Source: Treponema sp. OMZ 838 (GTDB taxonomy: Bacteria; Spirochaetota; Spirochaetia; Treponematales; Treponemataceae). From it: a stretch of DNA of 64,000 nt. The stretch spans positions 2,028,296 through 2,092,295 of the forward strand of contig NZ_CP009227.1 of the NCBI RefSeq assembly GCF_000775995.1, in the 5' to 3' direction. Numbering within the stretch: the stretch's first letter is position 1; each line of letters begins with the position of its first letter. A model generated the notes under the pieces. The model saw nothing but the letters and a program-made list of their open reading frames with translations. It did not search any database and was not told where the DNA came from. The translations under genes and the position numbers were made by a program. This document shows positions 51,824 to 61,032 of this stretch, piece after piece.

Positions 51824-52645
51824 ATGGCAATTATCACAATTTCACGGCAAATAGCTTCTTACGGCGATGAAACGGCTTTAGAGTTGGCAAAATCGCTTGG
51901 CTACGAGTTTATCGACAAAAAAAACTTGGAGAAAGATCTGATTGACAGGGGTGTTTCAAAAGAGTGTCTTGCTCATTATGACGAGCGGAAACCCGGCTTT
52001 TGGGCATCGCTTTCCCGTAACCGCGACGCCTATTTTGATTATTTACGGGAAATCGTGTACGGATATGCGCTGAAAGGAAATAGTATCTTTATCGGCCGCG
52101 GCGGTTTTGCGTTATTACGCGGTATCCCCGGTTGCTATGCAGTACGGCTGGTAGCCTCTGATGAGGTGCGGATTGCGCGGTTGATGAAAGAGTTCGATTG
52201 GTCCGAAAAAAAAGCCCGTGCTTTGATGGCAGAAAGCGATGCCAACCGCGAAGGATTCCATAAATGTTTTTTTGACATGAAGCCGGAAGACCCTACCCAT
52301 TACCGCCTTGTTATTAATACCGATTTTGCTACCGCACCGCTTGCCGCAAGTATTATTACTCATGCATGCAAGGATGCTATTTCTCCTGAAGAAGAGCAGG
52401 AAGGGCTCAAGCGTATTTCGGAACTGTTACTGGGACAGCGGATTGTCAATTTGATTGCATTTAAGGAAGAACTCCCGATTTATTTTTTGGATGCGGAAGT
52501 GTCCGATACACAGATTGTGCTGCATGGAGTTGCGGACTCTGTTGCCTGTATCGACAAAGCGCTTAAAATAGCCGAAGACTTAGCTCAGGGACGTTCGGTA
52601 TCAACACAGATCAGCATTGTTAACGAATATAAGCCCTATCCATAG
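51824..52645 (+). CDS. cytidylate kinase-like family protein
   Basis: A 273-residue protein of the cytidylate-kinase-like group. The start MAIITISRQIASYGDETALE replaces the normal P-loop with ISRQIASYGDE, as is usual for this branch. IFIGRGGFALL and a lid-like ARLMKEFDWSEKKARALMAE region follow. The last ~70 residues (about 200-273) are an extra C-terminal domain beyond the kinase fold. Whether it phosphorylates CMP is uncertain. AGAGGAGG lies 5 bases before the ATG. It diverges from the Nudix gene and precedes ferritin. Confidence 0.8.
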   Translation: MAIITISRQIASYGDETALELAKSLGYEFIDKKNLEKDLIDRGVSKECLAHYDERKPGFWASLSRNRDAYFDYLREIVYGYALKGNSIFIGRGGFALLRGIPGCYAVRLVASDEVRIARLMKEFDWSEKKARALMAESDANREGFHKCFFDMKPEDPTHYRLVINTDFATAPLAASIITHACKDAISPEEEQEGLKRISELLLGQRIVNLIAFKEELPIYFLDAEVSDTQIVLHGVADSVACIDKALKIAEDLAQGRSVSTQISIVNEYKPYP

Positions 52646-52767
52646 CTGATGCGGTTGCTCCGGGAGTTTCCGTTCTCTTGACTATCCCTTATCTTCATTG
52701 TAGACTTATTCCGTTATATCCGGTGGGCGGTCGTTTGATCTAAACATCGGATAGAAGGAGATACACT

Positions 52768-53256
52768 ATGATCAGTAAGAAATTGGAAGACGCTTTGAAC
52801 GACCAAATCAACAAAGAGTTCTATTCGGCGTATTTATACCTTGGGATGGCAGTGCATTTTGAAGCGGAAGGTCTTAAAGGCTTTGCCAAGTGGATGAGGG
52901 TTCAGGCAGGCGAAGAGCAAGGCCATGCGATGAAGATATACGACTATCTCTTTTCGGTCGATGCAAAGCCCGTGTTAAAGGCGATTAAGGAAGTGCCGGT
53001 GCATTATGCCAAGCCTCCGGTAGAAGTTATTCAGGAAGTGCTCAAGCACGAACAGTTTGTAACCGCTTCCATTAACAGTCTGTACGAACTCGCCCTTGCG
53101 GAGAAAGACTACAAAACGCAAACTTTCCTGCAGTGGTTTATCAACGAGCAGGTGGAAGAAGAAGAAAACGACCGGGATATCCTCGATACCTTTAAATATA
53201 TCGACGGGAATGCCGGTTTGCTTATTCTGGATAGAGAACTCGGCAAGCGGGAGTAA
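52768..53256 (+). CDS. ftn: ferritin
   Basis: A 162-residue bacterial ferritin (FtnA type). The ferroxidase site is set by LNDQINKEFYSAYLYLGMAV (Glu17), AGEEQGHAMKIYDYL (Glu50, His53) and later EQFVTASINSLYEL plus FINEQVEEE. It stores iron as a ferric core and limits Fenton chemistry. GAAGGAG gives a good ribosome site 8 bases before the ATG. The PhoH gene follows on the same strand after about 55 bases. Confidence 0.95.
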   Translation: MISKKLEDALNDQINKEFYSAYLYLGMAVHFEAEGLKGFAKWMRVQAGEEQGHAMKIYDYLFSVDAKPVLKAIKEVPVHYAKPPVEVIQEVLKHEQFVTASINSLYELALAEKDYKTQTFLQWFINEQVEEEENDRDILDTFKYIDGNAGLLILDRELGKRE

Positions 53257-53310
53257 CTCCATACGGGGAGTTCGCTGCCGTCAAGTGTGAAAAGTTGGAA
53301 AGGAGTGTTT

Positions 53311-54249
53311 TTGGATACCTCATATACAATCGTGTTGGAAGATCAGACCGTATTGTCTTCCTTATGCGGCGCAAATGATGAGAATTTACAGGTTTTTGAA
53401 ACCTATTTAGGTGTTCCCGTTATCTGTCGGGGAAATGAAGTAACGGTGTTAACTTCCGACCAAGCGGTTTGCAATAGGTTTCAAAAACTCATCGACACTC
53501 TTTTGAAAAGCCCAGAAATTACCTCGGAAAGTTCTGCCGAGTTTATCGCCTCCTGCGTTGCTAATAGTGTGCCGCAGGGGGGGGCTTTTTGTCCGCAGTG
53601 TATTCATATTCCGCGTGGTATAAAATCCGTTTATCCTAAAAATAGAAAACAGGCAGCGTTGATCGATTCGATCTATACTAATGATATAACGTTCGGACTC
53701 GGCCCCGCCGGTACAGGAAAAACCTATATTGCAGTTGCGCTTGCATTAAAACTGTTGCTGTCGCACAAGATGCGCAAGCTTATTTTAACCCGCCCTGTCG
53801 TAGAAGCCGGCGAAAGCCTCGGGTTTTTACCCGGCGACCTTGTTCAGAAAATAAACCCGTATTTGCGTCCGCTCTTCGATATTATGGAAACACTGTTGCC
53901 TGCCGATGTGCTGCGTAGCATGGAAGAGTCCAATACCATCGAGGTGGCGCCGCTTGCCTATATGCGCGGGCGGACACTGCACAATGCCGTTGTCATTTTG
54001 GACGAAGCACAGAATACCACGAAAGAACAAATGAAGATGTTTTTGACGCGGATGGGCGAGGGTTCAAAGCTGATTATTACCGGCGATCCATCCCAATCGG
54101 ATATCCGCGGAAGATCGGAGTCGGGGCTTGTTCACGCCGTTTCTTTAATCCGCACCATTGACGGAATTGGAATCGTTGAATTTTCTGCGGATGACGTAGT
54201 CCGTCATTCGCTGGTACAAAAGATAATTAATGCGTATGAAAAACAATAA
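53311..54249 (+). CDS. phoH: PhoH family ATPase
   Basis: A 312-residue PhoH-like protein. The N-terminal KH-like part (about residues 1-85) is followed by the ATPase core with GLGPAGTGKTYIAVALALK (Lys137), RPVVEAGESLGFLPGDL, VVILDEAQNTT (Walker B) and a final SDIRGRSESGL segment. I chose TTG at 53311 because AAAGGAG lies 7 bases upstream; a GTG at 53287 has no such site. PhoH often neighbours YbeY and acts with it in RNA or ribosome quality control. It starts the PhoH-HD-YbeY-TlyC-TPR operon. Confidence 0.9.
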   Translation: MDTSYTIVLEDQTVLSSLCGANDENLQVFETYLGVPVICRGNEVTVLTSDQAVCNRFQKLIDTLLKSPEITSESSAEFIASCVANSVPQGGAFCPQCIHIPRGIKSVYPKNRKQAALIDSIYTNDITFGLGPAGTGKTYIAVALALKLLLSHKMRKLILTRPVVEAGESLGFLPGDLVQKINPYLRPLFDIMETLLPADVLRSMEESNTIEVAPLAYMRGRTLHNAVVILDEAQNTTKEQMKMFLTRMGEGSKLIITGDPSQSDIRGRSESGLVHAVSLIRTIDGIGIVEFSADDVVRHSLVQKIINAYEKQ

Positions 54250-54303
54250 CACCGTATTTTTAAGGGATAATCCAACTCTTGCGGACTATAGCGGAGTCAT
54301 CGA

Positions 54304-56826
54304 ATGAAAGACGAAAACAATTCCGGATATATTAAAGCAGTAGTATTGCCGTCTATCACGGGTTTTTTCTGCAAAATTAAAGACGGTTTTCGAACGGAAA
54401 AAGTTTTTTCCATTCTGTTTATTGTAAGTTTTTTTGTTGTTATTGCAGCGATGCTGTTTACGACGCTTGACCGCGGCGGGCTTGCCTACCTAAACCTTGA
54501 TGAATTTGCCGTAGGAAGAGTGGCTGAACGCGATGTTATTGCAGGCAGGGATATTTCCTACACGGATCAGTCTGCGACGGAGATAAGAAAAGCTGCCCGA
54601 TTACAGACAGTTACACCTATTTTTAGGCAGGATGCCGAGCTGGTATCCGAAACGCTCAAAAAATATGATGAGTTTGTTTCCTTTATGCTTGCCTTACACA
54701 ATGATACCGAAGCGATCTTTGAAGCGCGGATACAGGAAGAATATCCGGGCTTTTTTGACGCGCAGGTTTTGAAAGATTTACAAAAGGTAAAGCAATTTGA
54801 AGGGATCTTATCCGCCGCGCAAGCTGTCGTCAAACAAGTGATGGCAGTCGGTATTGCCGAATTTCCCGAAAAAGGACTCGAAGGGTTTAATCAAACGGAA
54901 ATGACGCTATTGGTACAGCGCGGAAATAACCGCGAGTACATCAACATTCAGACAAGTTCTGTTATTAAAAAAGAGAATCTCGATGCATATATCAAAAATG
55001 CAATACGCTCCTTGAGTGCACGATTTGATGCTAACATCATAACAGCGCTCATTAAGCCGTTTTTGCAGCCGACCATCATTTACGATGAAAAAGAAACCAA
55101 CCTGCGGGTACAGGAAGCGCTTAAACAGGTTCAGCCGGTGATTGTAACCATCCAGAAAAGTCAAAAGATTATTAAACGGGGATTTATTATTACCACGGAA
55201 AACTACCGGCAGCTGCAGGCCTATGCAGATGCGGGAAATTATATTGATATCAATAAATTTTTAGGGCTTTCGGCCTTTATTCTGTGCCTCTATATCATCG
55301 GTATCTTTATGTTTTCGGCACAAGCAATAGGGGATCGGTTAAAAGAAAGCCGAAAAATCTTTTTATTGCTGATTTCGCTTGCCGTGTATCTTATCGTCCT
55401 CTTTACGGCAAAGGCGCTATCCCTTGTACAGGCACTTGATATTATTCCATTTATTCCCGCAGCACTGACCGCTATGCTGGTAGCGACGCTTGTTTCCTCA
55501 CAGATTGCGATACGGATAGTGTTTTTGATCATGCTGATTGTGCTGACGGCAACCGGTTTTAAACTTGAACCGGCGCTCTTTGCGCTGTTCTCCGGCTTGT
55601 CGGCTGTCTCATTGATGAATTTAACCGGACGGCGGATGGATTTAATTAAAACAGCCTGCCAACTTGCGGTCATTCACCCGATTATTACCTTTGTACTGTG
55701 CGCGGTATTTCCGGACTCATACAGTGACTTTGTCTTTGTGCTGCTCGGCTCGGTCATAAACGGCTTTATCAGCGGCATCTTTGTACTCGGCTTCCTGCCT
55801 ATTTTGGAAGACCGGCTGAATACGCCGACCTGCTTCCGCTTGATGGAACTTTCCGACCTTAACTCTCCGACGATGAAGCAGATGCTGTTGACGGCTTCCG
55901 GTACCTATAACCACACGATGATGGTTGCAACATTGGCGGAAGCAGCCTGCCGCGAAATCGGGGCAGACGCGCTGTTGGCGCGGGTCGGCGCGTATTACCA
56001 CGACATCGGCAAGATGGCAAACAGCGAATACTTTGTCGAAAATCAGACTTCGTATAATAAGCACTTGGATTTAAACCCGCGGCTTTCGGCGGCCATTATC
56101 CGCAGTCACGTAAAAATCGGGGTGGAAAAAGCGGAAAGTATGAGGCTGCCCCGGGAAGTTATCGACATTATCGGGCAGCATCACGGTAATTCTTTGGTAC
56201 AGTATTTTTATGCTAAGGCGAAAGAGCTCGACCCCAATGTCAGCCCCAAGGATTTTTCGTATCCGGGGCAGCCGCCGCGTACCAAAGAGGCCGCCGTAGT
56301 GATGCTTGCCGACGTGAGCGAAGCTGCCTGCCGGACATTAGACCATCCGTCGGTGCCGCGGCTCGAAAAGTTTATTGCGAAACTCGTTAAAGGTAAAATG
56401 GAATCGGGGCAGCTTGATAACTGCGATTTAACACTGCGGGAATTGCGCATTATTCAAGAATCTTTTGTAACGACGCTTGCAGGGTATTACCATTCCCGTA
56501 TTAAGTATCCGAATCAAAAAGATCCTGATGAAAAAGAAGGTGCCGGCGGCAAAATTCCCGATGAAAAAGCTGCATCCCAGGATACTGCGGCTGACAAGAC
56601 TGCCGATGACAAATCGATACAACAGGGAACTCCGGCGGTAAAAGAAATTTCGCCGGGAGTAAAAAATTACCTGCAAATAGACCTCGGATTAGCAGCATCT
56701 GAAAACACAGTCGATACACCGGCATCAGAACCACTGGCAACAACGCAGTCATCAACCGTGACATCGGAACAAACTACGGGAGTAAAGCAGGGGCTGCCGG
56801 ATGGGAAGAACAACAAGGAAGAATAA
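54304..56826 (+). CDS. pgpH: 7TM-HD domain phosphohydrolase (PgpH-like)
   Basis: An 840-residue membrane protein. It has an N-terminal TM (about residues 35-57), an extracytoplasmic 7TMR-HDED domain (about 65-310) and a seven-TM block (about 320-500). A cytosolic HDIG domain follows with NHTMMVATLAEAA near 536 and YYHDIGKM near 565. The tail from about 745 is low-complexity, rich in Lys, Asp and Thr. In Gram-positives this architecture hydrolyses c-di-AMP. It sits 54 bases after phoH and 1 base before ybeY, a gene order common in spirochaetes and Firmicutes. Confidence 0.9.
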   Translation: MKDENNSGYIKAVVLPSITGFFCKIKDGFRTEKVFSILFIVSFFVVIAAMLFTTLDRGGLAYLNLDEFAVGRVAERDVIAGRDISYTDQSATEIRKAARLQTVTPIFRQDAELVSETLKKYDEFVSFMLALHNDTEAIFEARIQEEYPGFFDAQVLKDLQKVKQFEGILSAAQAVVKQVMAVGIAEFPEKGLEGFNQTEMTLLVQRGNNREYINIQTSSVIKKENLDAYIKNAIRSLSARFDANIITALIKPFLQPTIIYDEKETNLRVQEALKQVQPVIVTIQKSQKIIKRGFIITTENYRQLQAYADAGNYIDINKFLGLSAFILCLYIIGIFMFSAQAIGDRLKESRKIFLLLISLAVYLIVLFTAKALSLVQALDIIPFIPAALTAMLVATLVSSQIAIRIVFLIMLIVLTATGFKLEPALFALFSGLSAVSLMNLTGRRMDLIKTACQLAVIHPIITFVLCAVFPDSYSDFVFVLLGSVINGFISGIFVLGFLPILEDRLNTPTCFRLMELSDLNSPTMKQMLLTASGTYNHTMMVATLAEAACREIGADALLARVGAYYHDIGKMANSEYFVENQTSYNKHLDLNPRLSAAIIRSHVKIGVEKAESMRLPREVIDIIGQHHGNSLVQYFYAKAKELDPNVSPKDFSYPGQPPRTKEAAVVMLADVSEAACRTLDHPSVPRLEKFIAKLVKGKMESGQLDNCDLTLRELRIIQESFVTTLAGYYHSRIKYPNQKDPDEKEGAGGKIPDEKAASQDTAADKTADDKSIQQGTPAVKEISPGVKNYLQIDLGLAASENTVDTPASEPLATTQSSTVTSEQTTGVKQGLPDGKNNKEE

Positions 56827-56827
56827 C

Positions 56828-57289
56828 ATGAATACTATTGCGATTACGTGGCAGGATATCCCCGAACCGAAATGGGGTGCGCAGATTTTGCCTTTTTTAG
56901 AGGCGGTACTTACACAGCTTGAACACACGAATTGGGATTTATCCGTTGTGTTTTGCCGAGATGCGTTTATTCATGAGCTGAATAAAACCTACCGGCATAT
57001 CGACTCGCCGACTGACGTACTTTCTTTTGAGCAGGGCGACGAATACGATGATGAAGACGGGAGTTTGCGTTTTAATGCAGGAGATATTGTAATTAGCCTC
57101 GATAGTTTGCGCTCAAATGCCGAAACTTTTAATGTAACGATGAATGAAGAATTAAAACGGTTGCTGATACACGGTATTTTGCATCTGAGCGGTATGGATC
57201 ACAGTGATAACGATCCGCAGCAGGAAATGCTGCAATTACAGGAAAAAATACTCAAGGAATATAGTAATACGGTAATCTATCAGGAATAA
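56828..57289 (+). CDS. ybeY: rRNA maturation endoribonuclease YbeY
   Basis: A 153-residue YbeY protein. The metal site HGILHLSGMDH (His115, His119, His125) matches the family H3 signature, and DVLSFEQ with GDIVIS are the other conserved parts. It trims 16S rRNA and takes part in ribosome quality control. AAGGAA lies 7-8 bases before ATG 56828. The upstream gene stops 1 base before the start, and tlyC begins 2 bases after its stop, so translation is probably coupled. Confidence 0.95.
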   Translation: MNTIAITWQDIPEPKWGAQILPFLEAVLTQLEHTNWDLSVVFCRDAFIHELNKTYRHIDSPTDVLSFEQGDEYDDEDGSLRFNAGDIVISLDSLRSNAETFNVTMNEELKRLLIHGILHLSGMDHSDNDPQQEMLQLQEKILKEYSNTVIYQE

Positions 57290-57291
57290 GT

Positions 57292-58062
57292 ATGGGGATA
57301 TTTGATAAACTGAAAAAAAAGCGGGCGGTATCCGAGATTTTGCAGGATTCGCTCAATGAAGAAAAAGAAGATATGATACGCGGTGTGGTAGATCTTTCCG
57401 ACACCGCAGTAAAAGAAGTGATGATTCCGCGCATCGATGTCGATTTTATTCCGTTGGATATGGAAACGGAAGAATTGCTGAAACGTGTCGCGGAGAGCGG
57501 TCATTCACGGTTTCCCGTCTATGATGAATCCATCGATAATGTGGTAGGTATCCTGTATGTGAAGGATTTAATCAATTCATTTGCAAAAAAAGAACCGATC
57601 GATTTGGAAAGAATTATCAGAAAGCCGTTTTTTGTACCCGAATCCAAGCGTATCGACGGCCTATTACGGGAATTTAAACGCCGACACGTGCATATTGCAA
57701 TTGCAGTTGATGAATACGGCGGTATTTCGGGTATTGTCTGTATGGAAGATATTATCGAAGAGATTGTCGGTGATATCCAGGATGAATTCGATAATGAAGG
57801 GGAAGATATTTCTTCTATCGGCGAGGGACTCTGGCTCTGTGATGCCCGTGTCGATATGGACGATTTAGCGGAATGTCTGCACACGGAACTGCCGTCCGAT
57901 GAGTTTGAAACGCTCGGCGGTTTTGTTTTTGACTTATTTGGAAAAATTCCCGTGCGTTACGAAAAAGTACGGTGGAAGAACTTTGATTTTATCGTTCAAG
58001 ATATGGACGGGCATAAAATCAATACCGTGAAAATTGCTGCGGTCAAAGATGAGGATCAATAA
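57292..58062 (+). CDS. tlyC: HlyC/CorC family CBS-domain protein (TlyC)
   Basis: A 256-residue soluble protein. Two CBS domains occupy about residues 45-110 (VKEVMIPRIDVDFIPLDMET onwards) and 110-170 (KPFFVPESKRIDGLL, AIAVDEYGGISGIVCMEDII), followed by a CorC_HlyC domain (about 185-250). It lacks the DUF21 membrane part of full CorC/MpfA exporters. In Treponema and Brachyspira such proteins are called hemolysin TlyC, though a haemolytic role is doubtful and a magnesium or cobalt link is more likely. The start follows ybeY at 2 bases. Confidence 0.92.
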   Translation: MGIFDKLKKKRAVSEILQDSLNEEKEDMIRGVVDLSDTAVKEVMIPRIDVDFIPLDMETEELLKRVAESGHSRFPVYDESIDNVVGILYVKDLINSFAKKEPIDLERIIRKPFFVPESKRIDGLLREFKRRHVHIAIAVDEYGGISGIVCMEDIIEEIVGDIQDEFDNEGEDISSIGEGLWLCDARVDMDDLAECLHTELPSDEFETLGGFVFDLFGKIPVRYEKVRWKNFDFIVQDMDGHKINTVKIAAVKDEDQ

Positions 58063-58072
58063 AGGAAGATTT

Positions 58073-60067
58073 ATGCGTAAAAATAGTCTGTTTAGTGTAT
58101 TTCTGCTCTGCGTTGCGCTGCCTCTTTTGGCTTCTCCTATTCAACTCTTTGAGAAAGGAAAGGAGCTGCAATACCATGAAAACTGGTACGGCGCTATAGA
58201 ACTCTATCAACAGGCGTTAAAAGAAAATCCCGCCTATAATGCCGTGTATCGAGGCTTGGCCGAATGTTTTTACGCACTGGGAGAATATGATCAAGCTATT
58301 GTCTACGCGGAAAAGGCACGCCGCTACTCTCCGCAGGATGTCGATATCGAAAACCTCTATGCATTTATTCTGATCGGTATCGGGCGTATCGAAGACGCAC
58401 AAAAGATTTTTTCGAGTATTCTGAACCGTTACCCGAACAACCTTGACGCACGCTTCGGGATGGCAGAAATCGAGGTAACGGGCGGCCGCTTAACCAATGC
58501 TTCGGAACTGTACACCGCCGCGCTCCGCCGCCAAAGCGAAAACCGCAAAGCGCTTCTGTCGCTTGCGCTGCTCAGCCACGAAACGGGTAATAACAAAGCG
58601 GCTGAGAGTTACATCAGCCGCGCCCTGCAATACCACGGGGATAACGCGCAGGTGCATTACTTTGCCGGTTACCTTTCCGCCCTTGCAGGAAACCTGAACG
58701 AAGCGGAAGGACGTATCCGTGCGGCGCTGACTATAGACGAAGACTATGATAAGGCGCGAGCGCTGCTCTGCTCGCTTTTATATAGCTCCGGCCGTTACCG
58801 CGAGGCGATGTCCGTAGCCGATTTGCGCATTGCGGGCGACCGTAAGCGTGCCGATGCCTGGTATGTAAAAGCGCTCTGTTTAATGAAGCTGACGCAAAAA
58901 AAGCAAGCATTTGAAGCCGCGCAAATCGGGCTTTCCGTCGATACCGAAAACGAACTGATGCGTACCCTGCTTGAGGATATCGCCGTTCAAACCTTTGAGT
59001 TTGAAGATACGCAGCGGAAGGAGCTCGCCGGCGCACACCGCATAAAGGGCGATGCCTTTTTAAACCGCAACATGACCGACCAAGCCTTATATGAATACCG
59101 GCGTGCTCTCAAGGTGTATCCGTATGACACGGAAAGCCGGCAAGCGTATGCCAATATCCTGATGCGGCAAGGCTTTTACGAGCGTGCCATACAGCAGCTT
59201 GAATTTATTCAGTCCATCGAAAAAAGTACCGCCCGAATCAATGACACGGTAGAGGCTTACAGCAAGATGCTCGACCACTCGGTGCGGAACCGCTGGAAGA
59301 TCGATCCGCTGTATTTGAATAAGGCTCACCTTTCTATCGGGCTTTTTTATCAGGTAAATGCAGCCAATGTGTTTCACCCCGAAGCGGAAAAACTCACCGC
59401 AGCGCTGATAAACGATATTCTTTCTTACAACCGCCGTTTTGCGGTTTCCGCCCATCTGGATAGCCCCAGTTCTTATATGGAAGCGTTCAGACAGGCGCGC
59501 ACTGCCGGAAACGATTATTTCGGTATCATCAATTTGCAGGAAAACGAGCGGGATATACAGATTACGCTCGACCTTTATGTCGGACGTACCGGTTCAAAAG
59601 CGGAAACCTTAACGGTGTACCGGTCGGGTAATGATCGGTTCGGTAACGCAGTCCGCCGTATCATCGGTCTATTTAATCAAGCAATGCCGGTTATCGGCAG
59701 TATTGCCGGGCGCTCCCAAGCGGAAGCGGTTATCGATATCGGTTCGGGCGACTGCGATTTTACCGATTATACTATCGAAATCGTCAAAAAGGGAACGCTC
59801 ACGATTGCGAATGAAGGCATCGGACTCTTGTACAATGAAAAAGATGTACTCGGTACATTCACGATAGGGCGTATTTCGGAAGATCTTACTGAAGGAACAC
59901 TTACGCGGAAGGGGTACTACGATAGAATGACGAAAGGCGATATGGCGGTGCTTATTTACACCGATCCGGCAAAGACCGGCGGGAAAGCCGAAAAAACCGT
60001 CGACGGCACCGATCCGCGCGGGCAGCAGATGTCGCAGCTGTTGTCGCTCTTACGAAGCATCCGCTAA
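58073..60067 (+). CDS. exported TPR-repeat protein
   Basis: A 664-residue protein. A signal peptide (SLFSVFLLCVALPLLAS) is followed by at least ten TPR-like repeats over about residues 22-390 (AIELYQQALKENPAYNAVYR, DQAIVYAEKARRYSPQDVDI and others). The C-terminal part (about 400-650) has a GSK/beta-rich region with LTRKGYYDRMTKGDMAVLIY at its end. AAAGGAAG lies 4-6 bases before ATG 58073, 10 bases after the tlyC stop. As the last gene of the operon it may act in envelope assembly. The exact role is unknown. Confidence 0.82.
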   Translation: MRKNSLFSVFLLCVALPLLASPIQLFEKGKELQYHENWYGAIELYQQALKENPAYNAVYRGLAECFYALGEYDQAIVYAEKARRYSPQDVDIENLYAFILIGIGRIEDAQKIFSSILNRYPNNLDARFGMAEIEVTGGRLTNASELYTAALRRQSENRKALLSLALLSHETGNNKAAESYISRALQYHGDNAQVHYFAGYLSALAGNLNEAEGRIRAALTIDEDYDKARALLCSLLYSSGRYREAMSVADLRIAGDRKRADAWYVKALCLMKLTQKKQAFEAAQIGLSVDTENELMRTLLEDIAVQTFEFEDTQRKELAGAHRIKGDAFLNRNMTDQALYEYRRALKVYPYDTESRQAYANILMRQGFYERAIQQLEFIQSIEKSTARINDTVEAYSKMLDHSVRNRWKIDPLYLNKAHLSIGLFYQVNAANVFHPEAEKLTAALINDILSYNRRFAVSAHLDSPSSYMEAFRQARTAGNDYFGIINLQENERDIQITLDLYVGRTGSKAETLTVYRSGNDRFGNAVRRIIGLFNQAMPVIGSIAGRSQAEAVIDIGSGDCDFTDYTIEIVKKGTLTIANEGIGLLYNEKDVLGTFTIGRISEDLTEGTLTRKGYYDRMTKGDMAVLIYTDPAKTGGKAEKTVDGTDPRGQQMSQLLSLLRSIR

Positions 60068-60192
60068 CCTTTTGAAAATATACGGCATATCTACTTCGTT
60101 GCTGCGCACAAATTAATCCTCAACGTATCAAAGATACGCCTGCGGTTAATTTGTGCTCGCGCCTCGTATCTACGCCGTCTATTTTCAAAAGG
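60068..60192. repeat. inverted-repeat element B, copy 2
   Basis: Starts right after the TPR gene stop. The end pair is CCTTTTGAAAATA with TATTTTCAAAAGG. Inside, ACGGC pairs with GCCGT, GCACAAATTAA with TTAATTTGTGC, and CGTATC-AAA-GATACG forms the tip, so nearly the whole element can fold as one long hairpin. It may serve as the operon's terminator, though no T-run follows. Confidence 0.8.
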
Positions 60193-60196
60193 CGCT

Positions 60197-60256
60197 GGTT
60201 CAAAAATATCCGGCGCATTTACTTCGTTGCTGCGCACAAATTAATTCTCAACGTAT
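60197..60256. repeat. left half of a third element B
   Basis: About 60 bases repeat the left arm of copy 2 (the landmark CTTCGTTGCTGCGCACAAAT and CTCAACGTAT) directly after it. The right arm is missing. The upstream region of radC (60257-60306) follows with no clear promoter. Confidence 0.65.
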
Positions 60257-60306
60257 TTTTCTTATTTTCCTTGCCAAAATGATTACTCGTGCGCTATATA
60301 TCGGGT

Positions 60307-60975
60307 ATGACTATACATTCAAATGTACGGGAAAAACCGGATATACGGGAGCGCCTTTTGGCGCATGGAGCGGAACAGCTGAGCGATGTTGATTTGCTTG
60401 CAGTTCTTTTACACACCGGTATTGTGAATAAGCCGGTAACAAAACTTGCCGAAGAGATTATCCGACATATCGATACACGTAAAACGGAAAGTATCGAAGC
60501 GGCGTTAAAGACTATTAACGGGATAGGAGCTGCGAAGTTATCGACGATACTTGCAGCGTTTGAGCTTGGCAGGAGATATTACGGTGTCGGAGGTGAGAAA
60601 GTCCGGCATCCGAGTGATATTGTTCCATTCTTACGGCATTATTCGGTGCGTAAGCAAGAGCAGTTTATCTGTGTATCGCTGAACGGGGCGCACGAAATTT
60701 TGGCAATCCGTGTGGTTTCGGTTGGGACGCTGACCCATACGCTCGTGCATCCTCGTGAGGTATTTGCCGATTCGCTTGCAGACAGAGCTGCCGCAGTTAT
60801 TCTTGCCCACAACCATCCGTCAGGTGCTTTAACGCCTTCTGCTGAGGATTTAAACTTGACAAAGCGACTCTGTGAGGCCGGACGGCTCTTAGGAATTGAG
60901 GTGTTGGATCACATCATTCTGTCGCCGAACGGCGAGTACATGAGCTTTATCGAAGCTGGCTTCCCGCTCATATAA
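60307..60975 (+). CDS. radC: RadC family JAB-domain protein
   Basis: A 222-residue RadC protein. A helix-hairpin-helix part (about residues 65-85, INGIGAAKLSTIL) is followed by the JAMM/JAB domain with LAHNHPSG (His168, His170, Ser172) and Asp181 in SAEDLN. The family is widely annotated as DNA repair, but its biochemical role is not settled. The ATG at 60307 is preferred to a GTG at 60289; neither has a strong ribosome site. It is preceded by element B and converges on the alpha/beta hydrolase gene. Confidence 0.92.
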   Translation: MTIHSNVREKPDIRERLLAHGAEQLSDVDLLAVLLHTGIVNKPVTKLAEEIIRHIDTRKTESIEAALKTINGIGAAKLSTILAAFELGRRYYGVGGEKVRHPSDIVPFLRHYSVRKQEQFICVSLNGAHEILAIRVVSVGTLTHTLVHPREVFADSLADRAAAVILAHNHPSGALTPSAEDLNLTKRLCEAGRLLGIEVLDHIILSPNGEYMSFIEAGFPLI

Positions 60976-61032
60976 GGAAGCGGTGTAGGTACTACACAAG
61001 CAGATGCGGGGCTGCTTTTTGCAGCGGTACTC

